Assembly: GCA_022813675.1 (NCBI GenBank)
Contig: CP063375.1
Location: 1,438,001-1,502,000, forward strand
Length of the DNA: 64,000 nt
Reading direction: 5' to 3'
DNA from: Deferribacteraceae bacterium V6Fe1
GTDB taxonomy: Bacteria; Chrysiogenota; Deferribacteres; Deferribacterales; Deferrivibrionaceae
Part shown: piece after piece, positions 18,541 to 27,026 of the stretch
Position numbering within the stretch: position 1 is the first letter of the stretch
Layout: every line of letters starts with the position of its first letter
Translations under genes and position numbers: made by a program
Notes under the pieces: model-generated
What the model was told of the DNA's origin: nothing
Seen by the model: only the letters and a program-made list of their open reading frames with translations
The model's database searches: none

Positions 18541-18838
18541 GTAGCTTGAAAATTAAATATGGTTCTGAGTGATAAGTAAAACAATCTATGATATTTGTTT
18601 TATTTTGGCGACTTCATTTCAAGTTGATTTTGAAAATTTGCTATTTTTAACGCTTATTGTTAATTGTCAATAAGTTACGGAAAAAGTTAGATGGATAGAA
18701 CTTGAAATTTTTAATCGTTATTTATCAATAAGTTACAAAATGGGGTATCAAAATTTACAGAGTAGAAAAATCGATACCCCCCCTTCTTTAAAAATGCCCT
18801 TGCAAGTATCTGAAAATATGGTATTAAAAAGGGGTGCT
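18541..18838 (+). promoter_or_regulatory. CRISPR leader 1
   Basis: About 298 A+T-rich bases preceding the first repeat, alignable end to end with the 297 bases before array 2. Shared landmarks are GAGTGATAAGTAAAAC near the 5' end, two copies of TCAATAAGTTAC (18668-18679 and 18725-18736), an inverted repeat GGGGTATC (18742-18749) / GATACCCC (18773-18780), and the end CAAGTATCTGAAAATATGG. This marks the left side as leader-proximal, so transcription and acquisition run left to right. The interval 18255-18468 holds no gene that I can see. Confidence 0.8.
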
Positions 18839-20204
18839 ATTGGAATTTTTGACCTGACTCGAAGGGATTACGACGTGTATGACAAAGAAACTTCCGTCTA
18901 AAAATGGTATTATTGGAATTTTTGACCTGACTCGAAGGGATTACGACGAATCTGTTAACTGGCTGGGTGTAAAATACCCTGTACTCATTGGAATTTTTGA
19001 CCTGACTCGAAGGGATTACGACGTGGTCGATTAGCTCGTTATACCAAGTTCCATTATTATTGGAATTTTTGACCTGACTCGAAGGGATTACGACTATATA
19101 GGTGTGGCATAAATAAAATCCCCTTTAATTTTATTGGAATTTTTGACCTGACTCGAAGGGATTACGACTTTACTTCAGGTAAGTTAGACAAGTTAGTATC
19201 AATATACATTGGAATTTTTGACCTGACTCGAAGGGATTACGACCTAATATTCTGTTTTTACCGTTTAAAGGGACAATATCATTGGAATTTTTGACCTGAC
19301 TCGAAGGGATTACGACCATACGGTAACAAATCAAAGCAACAAGTGCACCAGCAATTGGAATTTTTGACCTGACTCGAAGGGATTACGACTTAACAAACAC
19401 ATACTCAATCAACAACGCAGAATTTTTATTGGAATTTTTGACCTGACTCGAAGGGATTACGACAATTTTCTACTAAAAGATACTTCTCATAAATTTACCA
19501 AATTGGAATTTTTGACCTGACTCGAAGGGATTACGACTTCATAATCATCTGCAAACCCCATTATATTTATTATTATATTGGAATTTTTGACCTGACTCGA
19601 AGGGATTACGACGTCAATAGCTTTTTTTATAAACAACGATATGACGCATAATTGGAATTTTTGACCTGACTCGAAGGGATTACGACATATCCTCAACTTC
19701 TTCAAGGCTAACAAATTCAACTTATTGGAATTTTTGACCTGACTCGAAGGGATTACGACTTATGTAACAAAAAATAACGTAAAACAACTTTTCCATTTAT
19801 TGGAATTTTTGACCTGACTCGAAGGGATTACGACTTTGTAAAGCATTTATTTATATCTTTACTAAAAAACTATTGGAATTTTTGACCTGACTCGAAGGGA
19901 TTACGACTTCATAATCATCTGCAAACCCCATTATATTTATTATTATATTGGAATTTTTGACCTGACTCGAAGGGATTACGACGTCAATAGCTTTTTTTAT
20001 AAACAACGATATGACGCATAATTGGAATTTTTGACCTGACTCGAAGGGATTACGACTATATAACTACTCCCTTATTGTTAGGGATAGAACTTTTTATTGG
20101 AATTTTTGACCTGACTCGAAGGGATTACGACCTGTCAACCAGTTACCGTCCGTCTTTTTGCCCGTAGCATTGGAATTTTTGACCTGACTCGAAGGGATTA
20201 CGAC
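18839..20204 (+). CRISPR. CRISPR array 1: 19 repeats, 18 spacers
   Basis: Nineteen 36-base repeats beginning ATTGGAATTTTTGACC and ending GAAGGGATTACGAC, separated by spacers of 36-39 bases. I saw no variation among the repeats. First repeat 18839-18874, last 20169-20204. The repeat 3' end ATTACGAC would give the usual eight-base 5' handle, agreeing with the leader at the left. Spacers at 19538-19576 and 19613-19650 recur exactly at 19908-19946 and 19983-20020. Only one interference module (Csm, type III-A) with a Cas6 is nearby, so it is the likely user. Spacer targets cannot be identified here. Confidence 0.99.
19872..20020 (+). repeat. Duplicated two-spacer block inside array 1
   Basis: The block repeat-spacer-repeat-spacer at 19502-19650 recurs at 19872-20020 with both spacers identical and in the same order, separated by three other spacers. 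Spacer 1 begins TTCATAATCATCTGC and spacer 2 begins GTCAATAGC. Independent acquisition of the same two spacers in order is implausible, so unequal recombination between repeats is the likely cause. Confidence 0.95.
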
Positions 20205-20213
20205 AATAAAGAT

Positions 20214-20239
20214 AAAAAAAGAGGGCTTTTTAGCCCTCT
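20214..20239 (-). terminator. Hairpin with minus-strand U-tract at the end of array 1
   Basis: Stem AGAGGGCT (20220-20227) / AGCCCTCT (20232-20239) with a TTTT loop. Seven A residues lie on the low-coordinate side, so on the minus strand the hairpin is followed by a T run, the layout of a Rho-independent terminator for leftward transcripts such as read-through from cas1-cas2. On the plus strand it is followed by AATTAAAGG and would be weak. The same structure ends array 2. Confidence 0.6.
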
Positions 20240-20290
20240 AATTAAAGGTGATGGGAGTTATTTTACGGTATTAAAGCAATTTTCCTACAG

Positions 20291-20611
20291 GTAGATTTGC
20301 TTATAATCGATGAAGTAGGATTTAAGAAGATACCTTTGAACTATGTAGATGAATTCTTTGAGATTATAAGACAAAGATATGAAACAAATTCAGTAATTGT
20401 AACAACAAATAGACCATTTGAGGAATGGGGAAATATATTTGGAGATGTGGTACTTGCTTCTGCAATAATTGACAGACTTATCTATCATTCCCATATTTTT
20501 AAAATAACAGGTAAAAGCTACAGAATAAAAAGTTTACAAAAAGTAAAAGAAACATAAACACCACTGGGGGATTTTAAGGGCCATAAGGTGGGGATTTTTA
20601 ATTGACTTTGA
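20291..20611 (+). pseudogene. istB: Truncated IS21-family istB and terminal sequence, copy 1
   Basis: The C-terminal 88 or so residues of an IstB-type helper ATPase remain: VDLLIIDEVGF (Walker B), then VIVTTNRPFEEWGNIFGD, through a stop at 20557. The N-terminal part with Walker A is gone. The following bases (CCACTGGGGGATTTTAAGGG and CATAAGGTGGGGATTTTTAATTGAC) look like the right end of an IS21-type element. A nearly identical copy follows array 2 at 41394-41716. It is inactive. Confidence 0.85.
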
Positions 20612-20628
20612 CAACATTTAAATTCAAT

Positions 20629-20664
<36 letters not shown>

Positions 20665-20718
20665 ATATGACTTTAAACTCACAGTAAAAGGACTTTTTAA
20701 AATATAGAGAGGTGTTTT

Positions 20719-21387
20719 ATGGGCAATAATAAAAAAGATAATCAGAAAGAAACAAATGATTTTAGAGAAATTGATGAAAATTTTATTTCGGATGTAATTG
20801 ATGATGCAATGGAAAATTATTCAGAATATGATAAGATTGGAGTTGAACTTTCATTAATGGGAATGTTTTGGCCTGGTGATTACAGATACTCAACCATGCC
20901 TGAAGATTATTCGGGATCTAAATTTAAAGACTATCTTTCTTGGCTTGCAGATTATTTGTATTATTTGGATGCCACACCAAGTGAGGAACAAAAAGGACTT
21001 TGTGCTCATGTAGAAAGGATGACGCCGGAAGGAGGTGTATACTTTTTAGGGTATAATTTTGGTACATTTTTTTCAATTACTGATATTATAGATCTGGCAA
21101 TAGAAGAAGGTATGACACTTGAAGAATTTTTGTCAACGGATAACTATATTAATTCGTTGGAAGATGAAAAAGAGCGAGAAAATGAAATAGAGTTTACTAA
21201 AGAAATATTTAATATAGCTAAATATAATTATGAAAACAAATTAACATATTGTCCTGATTATGATTTACTCGACTTACCTGCACGAGTGCCTTTATCTATT
21301 GTGTTGAAAAAAGAGCCTGATAAAGGAAAGAGAGTCAGGTTGCTTGAAATTTATTATGATATTGCCGGAGATATGTTATCAAAATGA
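20719..21387 (+). CDS. Unknown acidic protein next to CRISPR array 1
   Basis: A 222-residue, strongly acidic soluble protein with a good ribosome site (GAGAGGTGTTTTATG). Visible stretches are VELSLMGMFWPGDYRYS, YLSWLADYLYYLDATPSEEQ, MTPEGGVYFLGYNFGTFFS and a C-terminal CPDYDLLDLPARVPLSIVLK. There is no signal peptide, membrane span or motif that I recognise. It interrupts the duplicated segment between the IS21 remnant and the decayed DUF1703 copy, and has no counterpart beside array 2, so it was probably inserted or retained separately. Confidence 0.6.
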   Translation: MGNNKKDNQKETNDFREIDENFISDVIDDAMENYSEYDKIGVELSLMGMFWPGDYRYSTMPEDYSGSKFKDYLSWLADYLYYLDATPSEEQKGLCAHVERMTPEGGVYFLGYNFGTFFSITDIIDLAIEEGMTLEEFLSTDNYINSLEDEKERENEIEFTKEIFNIAKYNYENKLTYCPDYDLLDLPARVPLSIVLKKEPDKGKRVRLLEIYYDIAGDMLSK

Positions 21388-21520
21388 TTAACTACCAAAA
21401 CTTTGCCAATATATCTCTCATAATTTTTATTTGTAAGCACATAAATGTTAGTTTAAATTTACAATAAGCAGATATATTGAAAATGCAAAATAATATTGAC
21501 ATATATTTGAGTAAAATATT

Positions 21521-21795
21521 TTGGCATAAAAGGTAAAAAAGTGGAAAAACGTATACAATTTTCTGAAAGATAATATTTATAAATCCTTTTGGTATTTTAC
21601 AATTTATAAGCAATGAATTTTTATATAGAAATTACTGGTCTGAGAAGGGGACACCTTCATTTTTAATCAAACTTATAATAGAAAAAAATATGCCAAGAAA
21701 TATTTAAATTAATGCGAACAATTCTATCTTATCGGCATCGAATTTAGCACTGAAAAAAAAGAATGTGGTAAAATTTGAGTGGGAGAAGCTTTAGG
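21521..21795 (+). pseudogene. Decayed fragment of a DUF1703-type ATPase/nuclease gene
   Basis: This stretch aligns with the intact gene at 41960-43501. It matches 42690-42853 (for example GGTATTTTACAATTTATAAG and GACACCTTCATTTTTAATCAA), then jumps to 43385-43501 (TCTATCTTATCGGCATCGAA and GAGTGGGAGAAGCTTTAG). The missing 546 bases in the intact gene are bounded by two copies of AAAGAGAGAAATTAT, so deletion between direct repeats explains the join. Frames are broken by several stops. The remainder of 21388-21890 holds no gene that I can see. Confidence 0.85.
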
Positions 21796-21890
21796 TTAGT
21801 CATATTTTATAATTTATAGTTAATTGCAACACTACCGAGAAGTCTAAGACAATATTTGGTAACACGAAATTGTGAGCAGTCTCCAGTCTC

Positions 21891-22172
21891 TTATATAATC
21901 TCAAAAATTTTATCTGTGTTAATAAAGCTATTTCCAACATTTTGTATGTTATCCCTGCAATGCTTACATAAAAAATAGTATCTTATTGAGTCTGTATTCA
22001 TATCTATGAGCTTATCAAGTTTTTCTTTTAACTTTACATATTCTGCATCAGTAATATTGCACTCAAATACACTTTTTTGGACTCTGATACCATAATTTTT
22101 TAATTCCTTATCTACTCGATATCTTATTCTGTCATCTGAAATATCATAAGAAATTACGTAATATTTTTTCAT
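21891..22172 (-). CDS. cas2: CRISPR adaptation endoribonuclease-fold protein Cas2
   Basis: A 93-residue protein with the ferredoxin-like Cas2 start (MKKYYVISYDISDDRIRYRV, with the conserved Asp in YDIS) followed by VQKSVFECNITDAEY. Cas2 dimers bridge Cas1 in the spacer-integration complex. It begins directly after the cas1 stop codon and is the last gene of the primase-cas1-cas2 operon. Length is normal for the family. Confidence 0.97.
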   Translation of the reverse strand: MKKYYVISYDISDDRIRYRVDKELKNYGIRVQKSVFECNITDAEYVKLKEKLDKLIDMNTDSIRYYFLCKHCRDNIQNVGNSFINTDKIFEII

Positions 22173-23171
22173 TTAAAATCTGTACCCTATATATTCTGAA
22201 TCTTCGATGATTGCTTTGGCAAAGAGATATGTCTGATATCTTACAATATCTTTTAACAACATTTTTTTCTTTTTAGGCTCATACCAAAAGTAGCTGTTAA
22301 ATCTTTTTTCTATTAAGCCGATATATTTTTTCCTCCCATAAATTGATAATGATACAGGTAATTCTTCATTTTCTTCATCAATAATAAAGTCACTTCTGGA
22401 AATAATGTTTTTATTTAACATGCTAATAACCAAATAATCTATTACGACCGGCCTGAATTCTTCCATTAAATCCAATACCATCGAAGGTCTACCATATTCT
22501 TCAGAATGATAACTGCCATAGTAAGGGTCTAATCCTACGGTATTCACTGCTGTCCTTACCAGATTGAGCAATATGGTATAACCAAAGCTTAATAATGCAT
22601 TAAATTCATTCTTGGGAGGTCTTCTTGTCCGTTTTTCAAATTTAATTGCTCCTTTAACTAAATAGTCGAAAGCTGAAAAATAAATATTGGCGATGCTACC
22701 TTCATATCCTAAAAGAGTTTGTAACTCATTTATTAAAGGTATCTCTTTTCTCATAGTTACCAATTTGTTTAAAATATGACTTACCTCTGCTGACTTGTGG
22801 TAATAGTTTAACTTTCTCAATGTACTGATACTATTTTCTAACTTTGCCGATACAATTGCTCTTGCAAATTTTATTTTATGCTTTGTAATAGAAAGTTTTT
22901 GTATTTGAAGCCTTCTTAGGATAATATTTTTCCCTAATTCGGGGACTAATCTTCCCAAGTATTGACCTGAGTATGTTGTAAAGACAACATCTATCTTATT
23001 TTTCAATAAATGCTTTATCGCTTGAGTGCTGATGGAAATATTACCCATAATTATTATTTGGTCTGTATCTTTTGTCAAAAAAATACCAATAGTGTTAAAT
23101 CCTTTCTTTACAATAATTCTGTCACCTGAAATAGAGATATAAGAACCTTGTTCGGTCAAATATACTATCAT
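22173..23171 (-). CDS. cas1: CRISPR integrase Cas1
   Basis: A 332-residue integrase that inserts new spacers at the leader end. The metal residues can be placed: Glu157 in LGYEGSIANIYFSAF, His222 in YGSYHSEEYGRPS and an acidic residue in LDLMEEFRPVV. The beta-sheet N-terminus (YISISGDRIIVKKG) is typical. The start overlaps the stop of the upstream primase-polymerase gene by four bases, so the two are translationally coupled. There is no Cas4 nearby and no reverse transcriptase fusion. Confidence 0.98.
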   Translation of the reverse strand: MIVYLTEQGSYISISGDRIIVKKGFNTIGIFLTKDTDQIIIMGNISISTQAIKHLLKNKIDVVFTTYSGQYLGRLVPELGKNIILRRLQIQKLSITKHKIKFARAIVSAKLENSISTLRKLNYYHKSAEVSHILNKLVTMRKEIPLINELQTLLGYEGSIANIYFSAFDYLVKGAIKFEKRTRRPPKNEFNALLSFGYTILLNLVRTAVNTVGLDPYYGSYHSEEYGRPSMVLDLMEEFRPVVIDYLVISMLNKNIISRSDFIIDEENEELPVSLSIYGRKKYIGLIEKRFNSYFWYEPKKKKMLLKDIVRYQTYLFAKAIIEDSEYIGYRF

Positions 23172-24916
23172 ACATCCAGTTTGTATGAAATTTTTCCATT
23201 TTCATCTGCTACTCTTCTAAAGTTGCCTACTGCAGTTTTAAAAACATCAACCCCCGATGTCTTGAACATCACTTCAAATTTGTCTTCGTATTCTTGTTTT
23301 AAAGCATTAAGCTCAAAGATTTGCTTTTTTAATTTTAGATAATTATCAAGGATATCCTGGAAATTTAATGATTGAATGTCGAGACGGCTCGGCAGTTTTG
23401 CATCTATTTCAAATGTATGTAAATGCAAGGTGGGGTTTGGGTATAGACCTTCGATATTATTAAATTGACAATTGCAATTGACTGTTGATGTTATTTCAGG
23501 GACTTTTGACCTTATTTTTGCACAGCTTATAGGATTACCTTTAAGTCTTGATTTTAAAAATTTATCAGGCGAAATGTTAAAACATTTTGAATAAATATAG
23601 TTTACTGCGTCCACACCTGACTCAAGATGACCGATACTATGGGCAACAATAATCATTTCATCATATGTCAGTTCATTCTTTTTGAGAGCATTCTGATATA
23701 TTTCCTTTAAAACAGGGCATTTAAATATTAGATATTGAAACTCTTTATCGGCATCTATATTGTATGGCTCAACAATATTTTTGAATGAAACGGTTCCCTT
23801 AGGTAAAGCTTGAGGTTTGTCAGAATATCTTTCATAAATGTCTGAAATTCTATAATAATTTAAATATTCTAATAACTTTTGCTCTGAAGCTCTTTCAATC
23901 TTTTTAAGGTATTCATCTATATTTTTTATCTCACTGTTTTTCTTATCTACAAAGAAGCTTCTTTTCCCATTTGCCAGGTGTATACCAAGTGGGAGTTTTA
24001 CAAGATTACCTGTTCCATCATGTTTTACAAAGTTTTGTTTGGGGAAAATTTCAACAGATATTTCAGGAATTATCTCTTTGATATTTATTTTTACACTTTC
24101 AGCAAACTTTTTTGCTATTCTTGCTGGAACAGGCTTGTCAAGGAATACCCAGACGTGCCTCCCCTTGTAACCGCTATTTTCTATTATTGGGCTAATGTTA
24201 AATTTTTCACACTCCTTGCATATGGCTACGGCAATTTTTTGGCATAAAAAATCATATTCTTTAAATTTTTCGTCATTAGACAATACATTTTTTAAAATAT
24301 GTTTTGCTATGTCTACATCAAAACAAATCCAATTAACTGTGCTGTCAAGACGATGTTGGTAAATTCCAATAGTCATATTACCGTTTAAGTGATTTTTTAT
24401 TGTAGATTCATTTAGAGGCTCTCTTACAGGAATGTATCCTGTGTGCCCTTCATTGTTTTTCCATTGTCTGGCATATACGCCTTCTCTGCCACTGAATAGA
24501 GAAAATAGAAGTGAAACTGTGGTTGAAGTAAACTCAGCTTTAATTATTTCATTATTGTTATTGTTTTCAAAAATATTCTTAAAATAGTTATCTTTTGTTA
24601 AAGTGAATGCCTTATGAGCTATTTTCTCTGCTAATTCACCTTTATCGACTTCCAATAAAATTCCAATAAGATGCTTGTAGTAAGTTGGGTTAAACTTATC
24701 TATCTCTATAAGCTCTTTTAACACTTTTATTGCTCTCGTAGGATTAGAGTCATTTAGATAATATTCTAACAATTTTTCATATATAGGTTTTTTATCTTTA
24801 GCCATACCTAAAGCAATATTTAAGTGCTTTATCATATTTGATATATCACCGTTTTTTTCATGCTTTTCAGCAAGCTCTAAATGCTCTTTAAATTCAGTAT
24901 TCTTGATATCATTCAT
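23168..24916 (-). CDS. CRISPR-associated primase-polymerase (CAPP-like) with TPR N-terminus
   Basis: A 582-residue protein. Residues 1-125 are TPR-like helices. An archaeo-eukaryotic primase domain follows, with the catalytic pair D200/D202 in FDVD, a GYKGRHVWVF motif (His254) and HDGTGNLVKLPLGIHLANG. The region after it (IFKCPVL, GHLESGVDAVNYIYSKCFN, PISCAKIR and CNCQF) matches the Cys-containing PriCT-like domain of CRISPR-associated and TOTE-type primases. Start at ATG 24916 with AAGGAGG five bases upstream. Overlap with cas1 implies a role in adaptation, such as making or repairing prespacer ends. Known relatives are reported to have primase and polymerase activity. Confidence 0.85.
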   Translation of the reverse strand: MNDIKNTEFKEHLELAEKHEKNGDISNMIKHLNIALGMAKDKKPIYEKLLEYYLNDSNPTRAIKVLKELIEIDKFNPTYYKHLIGILLEVDKGELAEKIAHKAFTLTKDNYFKNIFENNNNNEIIKAEFTSTTVSLLFSLFSGREGVYARQWKNNEGHTGYIPVREPLNESTIKNHLNGNMTIGIYQHRLDSTVNWICFDVDIAKHILKNVLSNDEKFKEYDFLCQKIAVAICKECEKFNISPIIENSGYKGRHVWVFLDKPVPARIAKKFAESVKINIKEIIPEISVEIFPKQNFVKHDGTGNLVKLPLGIHLANGKRSFFVDKKNSEIKNIDEYLKKIERASEQKLLEYLNYYRISDIYERYSDKPQALPKGTVSFKNIVEPYNIDADKEFQYLIFKCPVLKEIYQNALKKNELTYDEMIIVAHSIGHLESGVDAVNYIYSKCFNISPDKFLKSRLKGNPISCAKIRSKVPEITSTVNCNCQFNNIEGLYPNPTLHLHTFEIDAKLPSRLDIQSLNFQDILDNYLKLKKQIFELNALKQEYEDKFEVMFKTSGVDVFKTAVGNFRRVADENGKISYKLDV

Positions 24917-24944
24917 AAAAACCTCCTTATTAAAAGAACATTTT

Positions 24945-24981
24945 TTGTGGCAATTTTCTGACAAATTTAATATAAATTGAT
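24945..24981 (+). promoter_or_regulatory. Candidate promoter for a leaderless Calp-like operon, with divergent TTGTCAGAAAA site
   Basis: TTGTGG (24945-24950), a 17-base spacer and TAATAT (24968-24973) precede ATG 24982 by eight bases, with no ribosome site, so the first gene is probably translated from a leaderless mRNA. The spacer contains the minus-strand TTGTCAGAAAA motif (24964-24954), which lies 43 bases before the divergent primase ATG. The two operons therefore share a 65-base control region. Confidence 0.5.
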
Positions 24982-25533
24982 ATGCAGTTAGGAAAACTTG
25001 TTAATTTTAAAAATATTTCGAGGGAACACTTTTTAAAAAAAGGTGATTTTGTTTTAATTAATGTCTGTGTTTGGAAAGAAATATCAGGTGAGTTTTTAGC
25101 TAACGATTCCGCTTTACTTATTAACAATAAGAATAAAAGAAGGCCATTAGTAATACTGGAAGTAAAGGGAGATAGTGCGTATTATATTGCATTATCAACT
25201 GATAAAAAAGTAGATAGAAAAATTAACTTAGTTTTTGATTTAAGCAAGTGCAAGATTAATGAAAGATGCGAAGACTTTAAGTTTAAGAAAAAAGCGTATA
25301 TTTTTACAAAGGAAAAAACTGTTAGAAGAAAAAAGAACACATCTGCTGTAAAAATTAAACTTACAGCTGATTTACACAAAATATTTTACCTCATTGATGA
25401 TGAGGAAACTCAAAAAAGAATATTAAGACTCTGTGGTAAAGAAATTAAGACTTGCTACGATGTATTTACCTTTTGTTCAAACTGTGACAAAACATATATG
25501 GAAGAGATTAGTATAAGGGTTAATAATGGATAG
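24982..25533 (+). CDS. MazF/PemK-like protein, extra member of the Calp-like cassette
   Basis: A 183-residue protein with a possible MazF/PemK-like beta-barrel: KKGDFVLINVCVWKEISGE, then NKRRPLVILEVKGDSAYYIALSTDKK, echoing the toxin pattern of an entry strand followed by RPvlVI and a nucleic-acid-facing loop. The basic middle (KFKKKAYIFTKEKTVRRKK) and a cysteine pair near the end (CSNCDKTY) follow. It overlaps the sigma-like gene by eight bases, and three such overlaps couple the cassette. It is not obviously CalpT, which fits the third gene better. It could be a toxin, a nucleic-acid-binding partner or an alternative protease substrate. Family assignment is tentative. Confidence 0.5.
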   Translation: MQLGKLVNFKNISREHFLKKGDFVLINVCVWKEISGEFLANDSALLINNKNKRRPLVILEVKGDSAYYIALSTDKKVDRKINLVFDLSKCKINERCEDFKFKKKAYIFTKEKTVRRKKNTSAVKIKLTADLHKIFYLIDDEETQKRILRLCGKEIKTCYDVFTFCSNCDKTYMEEISIRVNNG

Positions 25534-26164
25534 TATTTTAAATTTCTTAAAATATCCTGAACAAAATAATGAGGAAGGGTATAACAAACTTTATGGATTT
25601 TTTTGTAAAGTAGCTTCAAAATTTGAGATTCAAGATACTTTGGATGAATATCATACTTTTTTATCTAAAAAAATTTTTAGCAATAATGCGTTAAAAAGAT
25701 TTCTCGATAAAAATGAAAAAGAACAAGTGGTTTATGGTTACATTAAAAGAATGATTAATAACTATTTCTATAATGAGTATCGTAACGACTTAGCAACTAT
25801 ACCTATAGATAACCCTATTTCTGAAGATGGCGAGCTTACAATAGGGGATACTATAAAAGATGAATTTTTGGCAGATGAAATTATTTTTGAAGCTTTTAGT
25901 TTGCTAAATTTAATTGATAATGGTTTTTCTGAAAAAAAGAAGAAAATACTATGTCAGTATTTGTATGCAGGTGAGTATATTTTTATTAACGATATGAAGC
26001 AAGATGCTTTTTACAAATCTGTAGAAAGGCTCAAAAAAGAGCTGACAGAGATATGTATTTCAAATAAATTTTCAGAAGAGGCTGTTACTTTTTTTATTCA
26101 AAATATTTATTTGTCAGAAATATGTGAAAAATATCGTCTAATAGGTAGAGGTCAAAATGAGTAA
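25526..26164 (+). CDS. calpS: CalpS-like sigma factor (ECF type), divergent
   Basis: A 212-residue helical protein that looks like a divergent extracytoplasmic-function sigma factor. A region-2-like stretch (VVYGYIKRMINNYFYNEYRND) is followed by an acidic linker and a C-terminal helical, region-4-like segment (FSEKKKKILCQYLYAG...AFYKSVERLKKELTEIC). In Sulfurihydrogenibium the SAVED-Lon protease CalpL cuts CalpT to release the sigma factor CalpS; the position here, immediately before a CalpT-sized and a CalpL-like gene, supports the same role. Direct sequence evidence alone is weak. Eight-base overlaps with both neighbours imply fixed stoichiometry. Confidence 0.65.
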   Translation: MDSILNFLKYPEQNNEEGYNKLYGFFCKVASKFEIQDTLDEYHTFLSKKIFSNNALKRFLDKNEKEQVVYGYIKRMINNYFYNEYRNDLATIPIDNPISEDGELTIGDTIKDEFLADEIIFEAFSLLNLIDNGFSEKKKKILCQYLYAGEYIFINDMKQDAFYKSVERLKKELTEICISNKFSEEAVTFFIQNIYLSEICEKYRLIGRGQNE

Positions 26165-27026
26165 AAGGTTAGAGGAGCTATACACAAAATACTTAGCCAT
26201 AAAAAAATTATCAAATGATGATTTTGTTGAAAAGAAGGGTGATTATAAAATGTTTTTAGAAAATTTAGAAAATATTAAATTTAATGAATCAGATACAGTT
26301 CAGCCTGAGTATGAAATAGGCGAGTTGTTCTTGGTGGACGACTTTTTATTCTTGCTTGTAGGCGAAGTAGATGATTTTTATACAGGCTATAAAGTATCTG
26401 AGTGGGTAGATTTCGCTACCCATAAAGATTTTATTTTTGAGTATGAAGGGGATAAATACTTTGCAATATTGGAGCATGAATTGTATATCCCTAAAAATAA
26501 GGTTGTGCATTATATCGGCACAATTTCGGATAAATATATTGACGTACTTTATGAACACGAAAGCACCGGAGAGCCAATCCCTGACAGTTACACAGGGCTG
26601 ACTATCCCTTATGACGACGAATATGTGCAAATTAAATTTAGACAAAAAGAAATGAAAGAAGTGAGACATTACATAGCTAATCAATTTTTAATCTTTGAGG
26701 AAGAATCAAATATATTGGACTTAAAAAGTTTTAAACAAAAATTTGTGGATAAGCTTAAAAAATTAAATTATCCAAAAGCGGCGTCTTCGGCCACATCTAC
26801 AGCTCAAGGTGAAAATTTTATTTTAAAATATGATAAGGCAAAAGGTATCTTAACAATCTTATTACCTATTGAAAGTAAAGATGTTGGCATTATAAAAGTA
26901 ATTATTGAAGATGATGAATTTTTATGTAAGGTTGAAGAAGATGTCATCAGTTTTGACATTCTTGATGATTTTATAAATATTGACTATTTAGTGGGTAGAA
27001 TCAAGATAATCCTTTTAAATGACTAA
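26157..27026 (+). CDS. calpT: CalpT-like MazF-fold anti-sigma, protease substrate
   Basis: A 289-residue protein, about 33 kDa, the size of known CalpT. The middle (YEIGELFLVDDFLFLLVGEV through DKYIDVLYEHESTGEPI, residues 48-135) has the strand pattern of a MazF-like barrel. A small-residue linker, PKAASSATSTAQG at about 206-218, separates a C-terminal domain of about 75 residues. Cutting there would give fragments of roughly 24 and 9 kDa, matching the CalpT23/CalpT10 split known from Sulfurihydrogenibium. AGAGG five bases before ATG 26157. Role inferred: holds CalpS until cleaved. Confidence 0.7.
   Translation: MSKRLEELYTKYLAIKKLSNDDFVEKKGDYKMFLENLENIKFNESDTVQPEYEIGELFLVDDFLFLLVGEVDDFYTGYKVSEWVDFATHKDFIFEYEGDKYFAILEHELYIPKNKVVHYIGTISDKYIDVLYEHESTGEPIPDSYTGLTIPYDDEYVQIKFRQKEMKEVRHYIANQFLIFEEESNILDLKSFKQKFVDKLKKLNYPKAASSATSTAQGENFILKYDKAKGILTILLPIESKDVGIIKVIIEDDEFLCKVEEDVISFDILDDFINIDYLVGRIKIILLND

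Noticed and set aside
19487-19720. Open frame across CRISPR array 1 with repeated VVIPSSQVKNSN peptide
   Set aside because: It is the antisense translation of the CRISPR repeats; the periodicity comes from the array, not from a repeat protein.
24982-25533. The 183-residue protein as the true CalpT
   Set aside because: The third gene of the cassette has the CalpT length, a MazF-like body, and a linker that would give the expected fragments; the 183-residue protein is too short.
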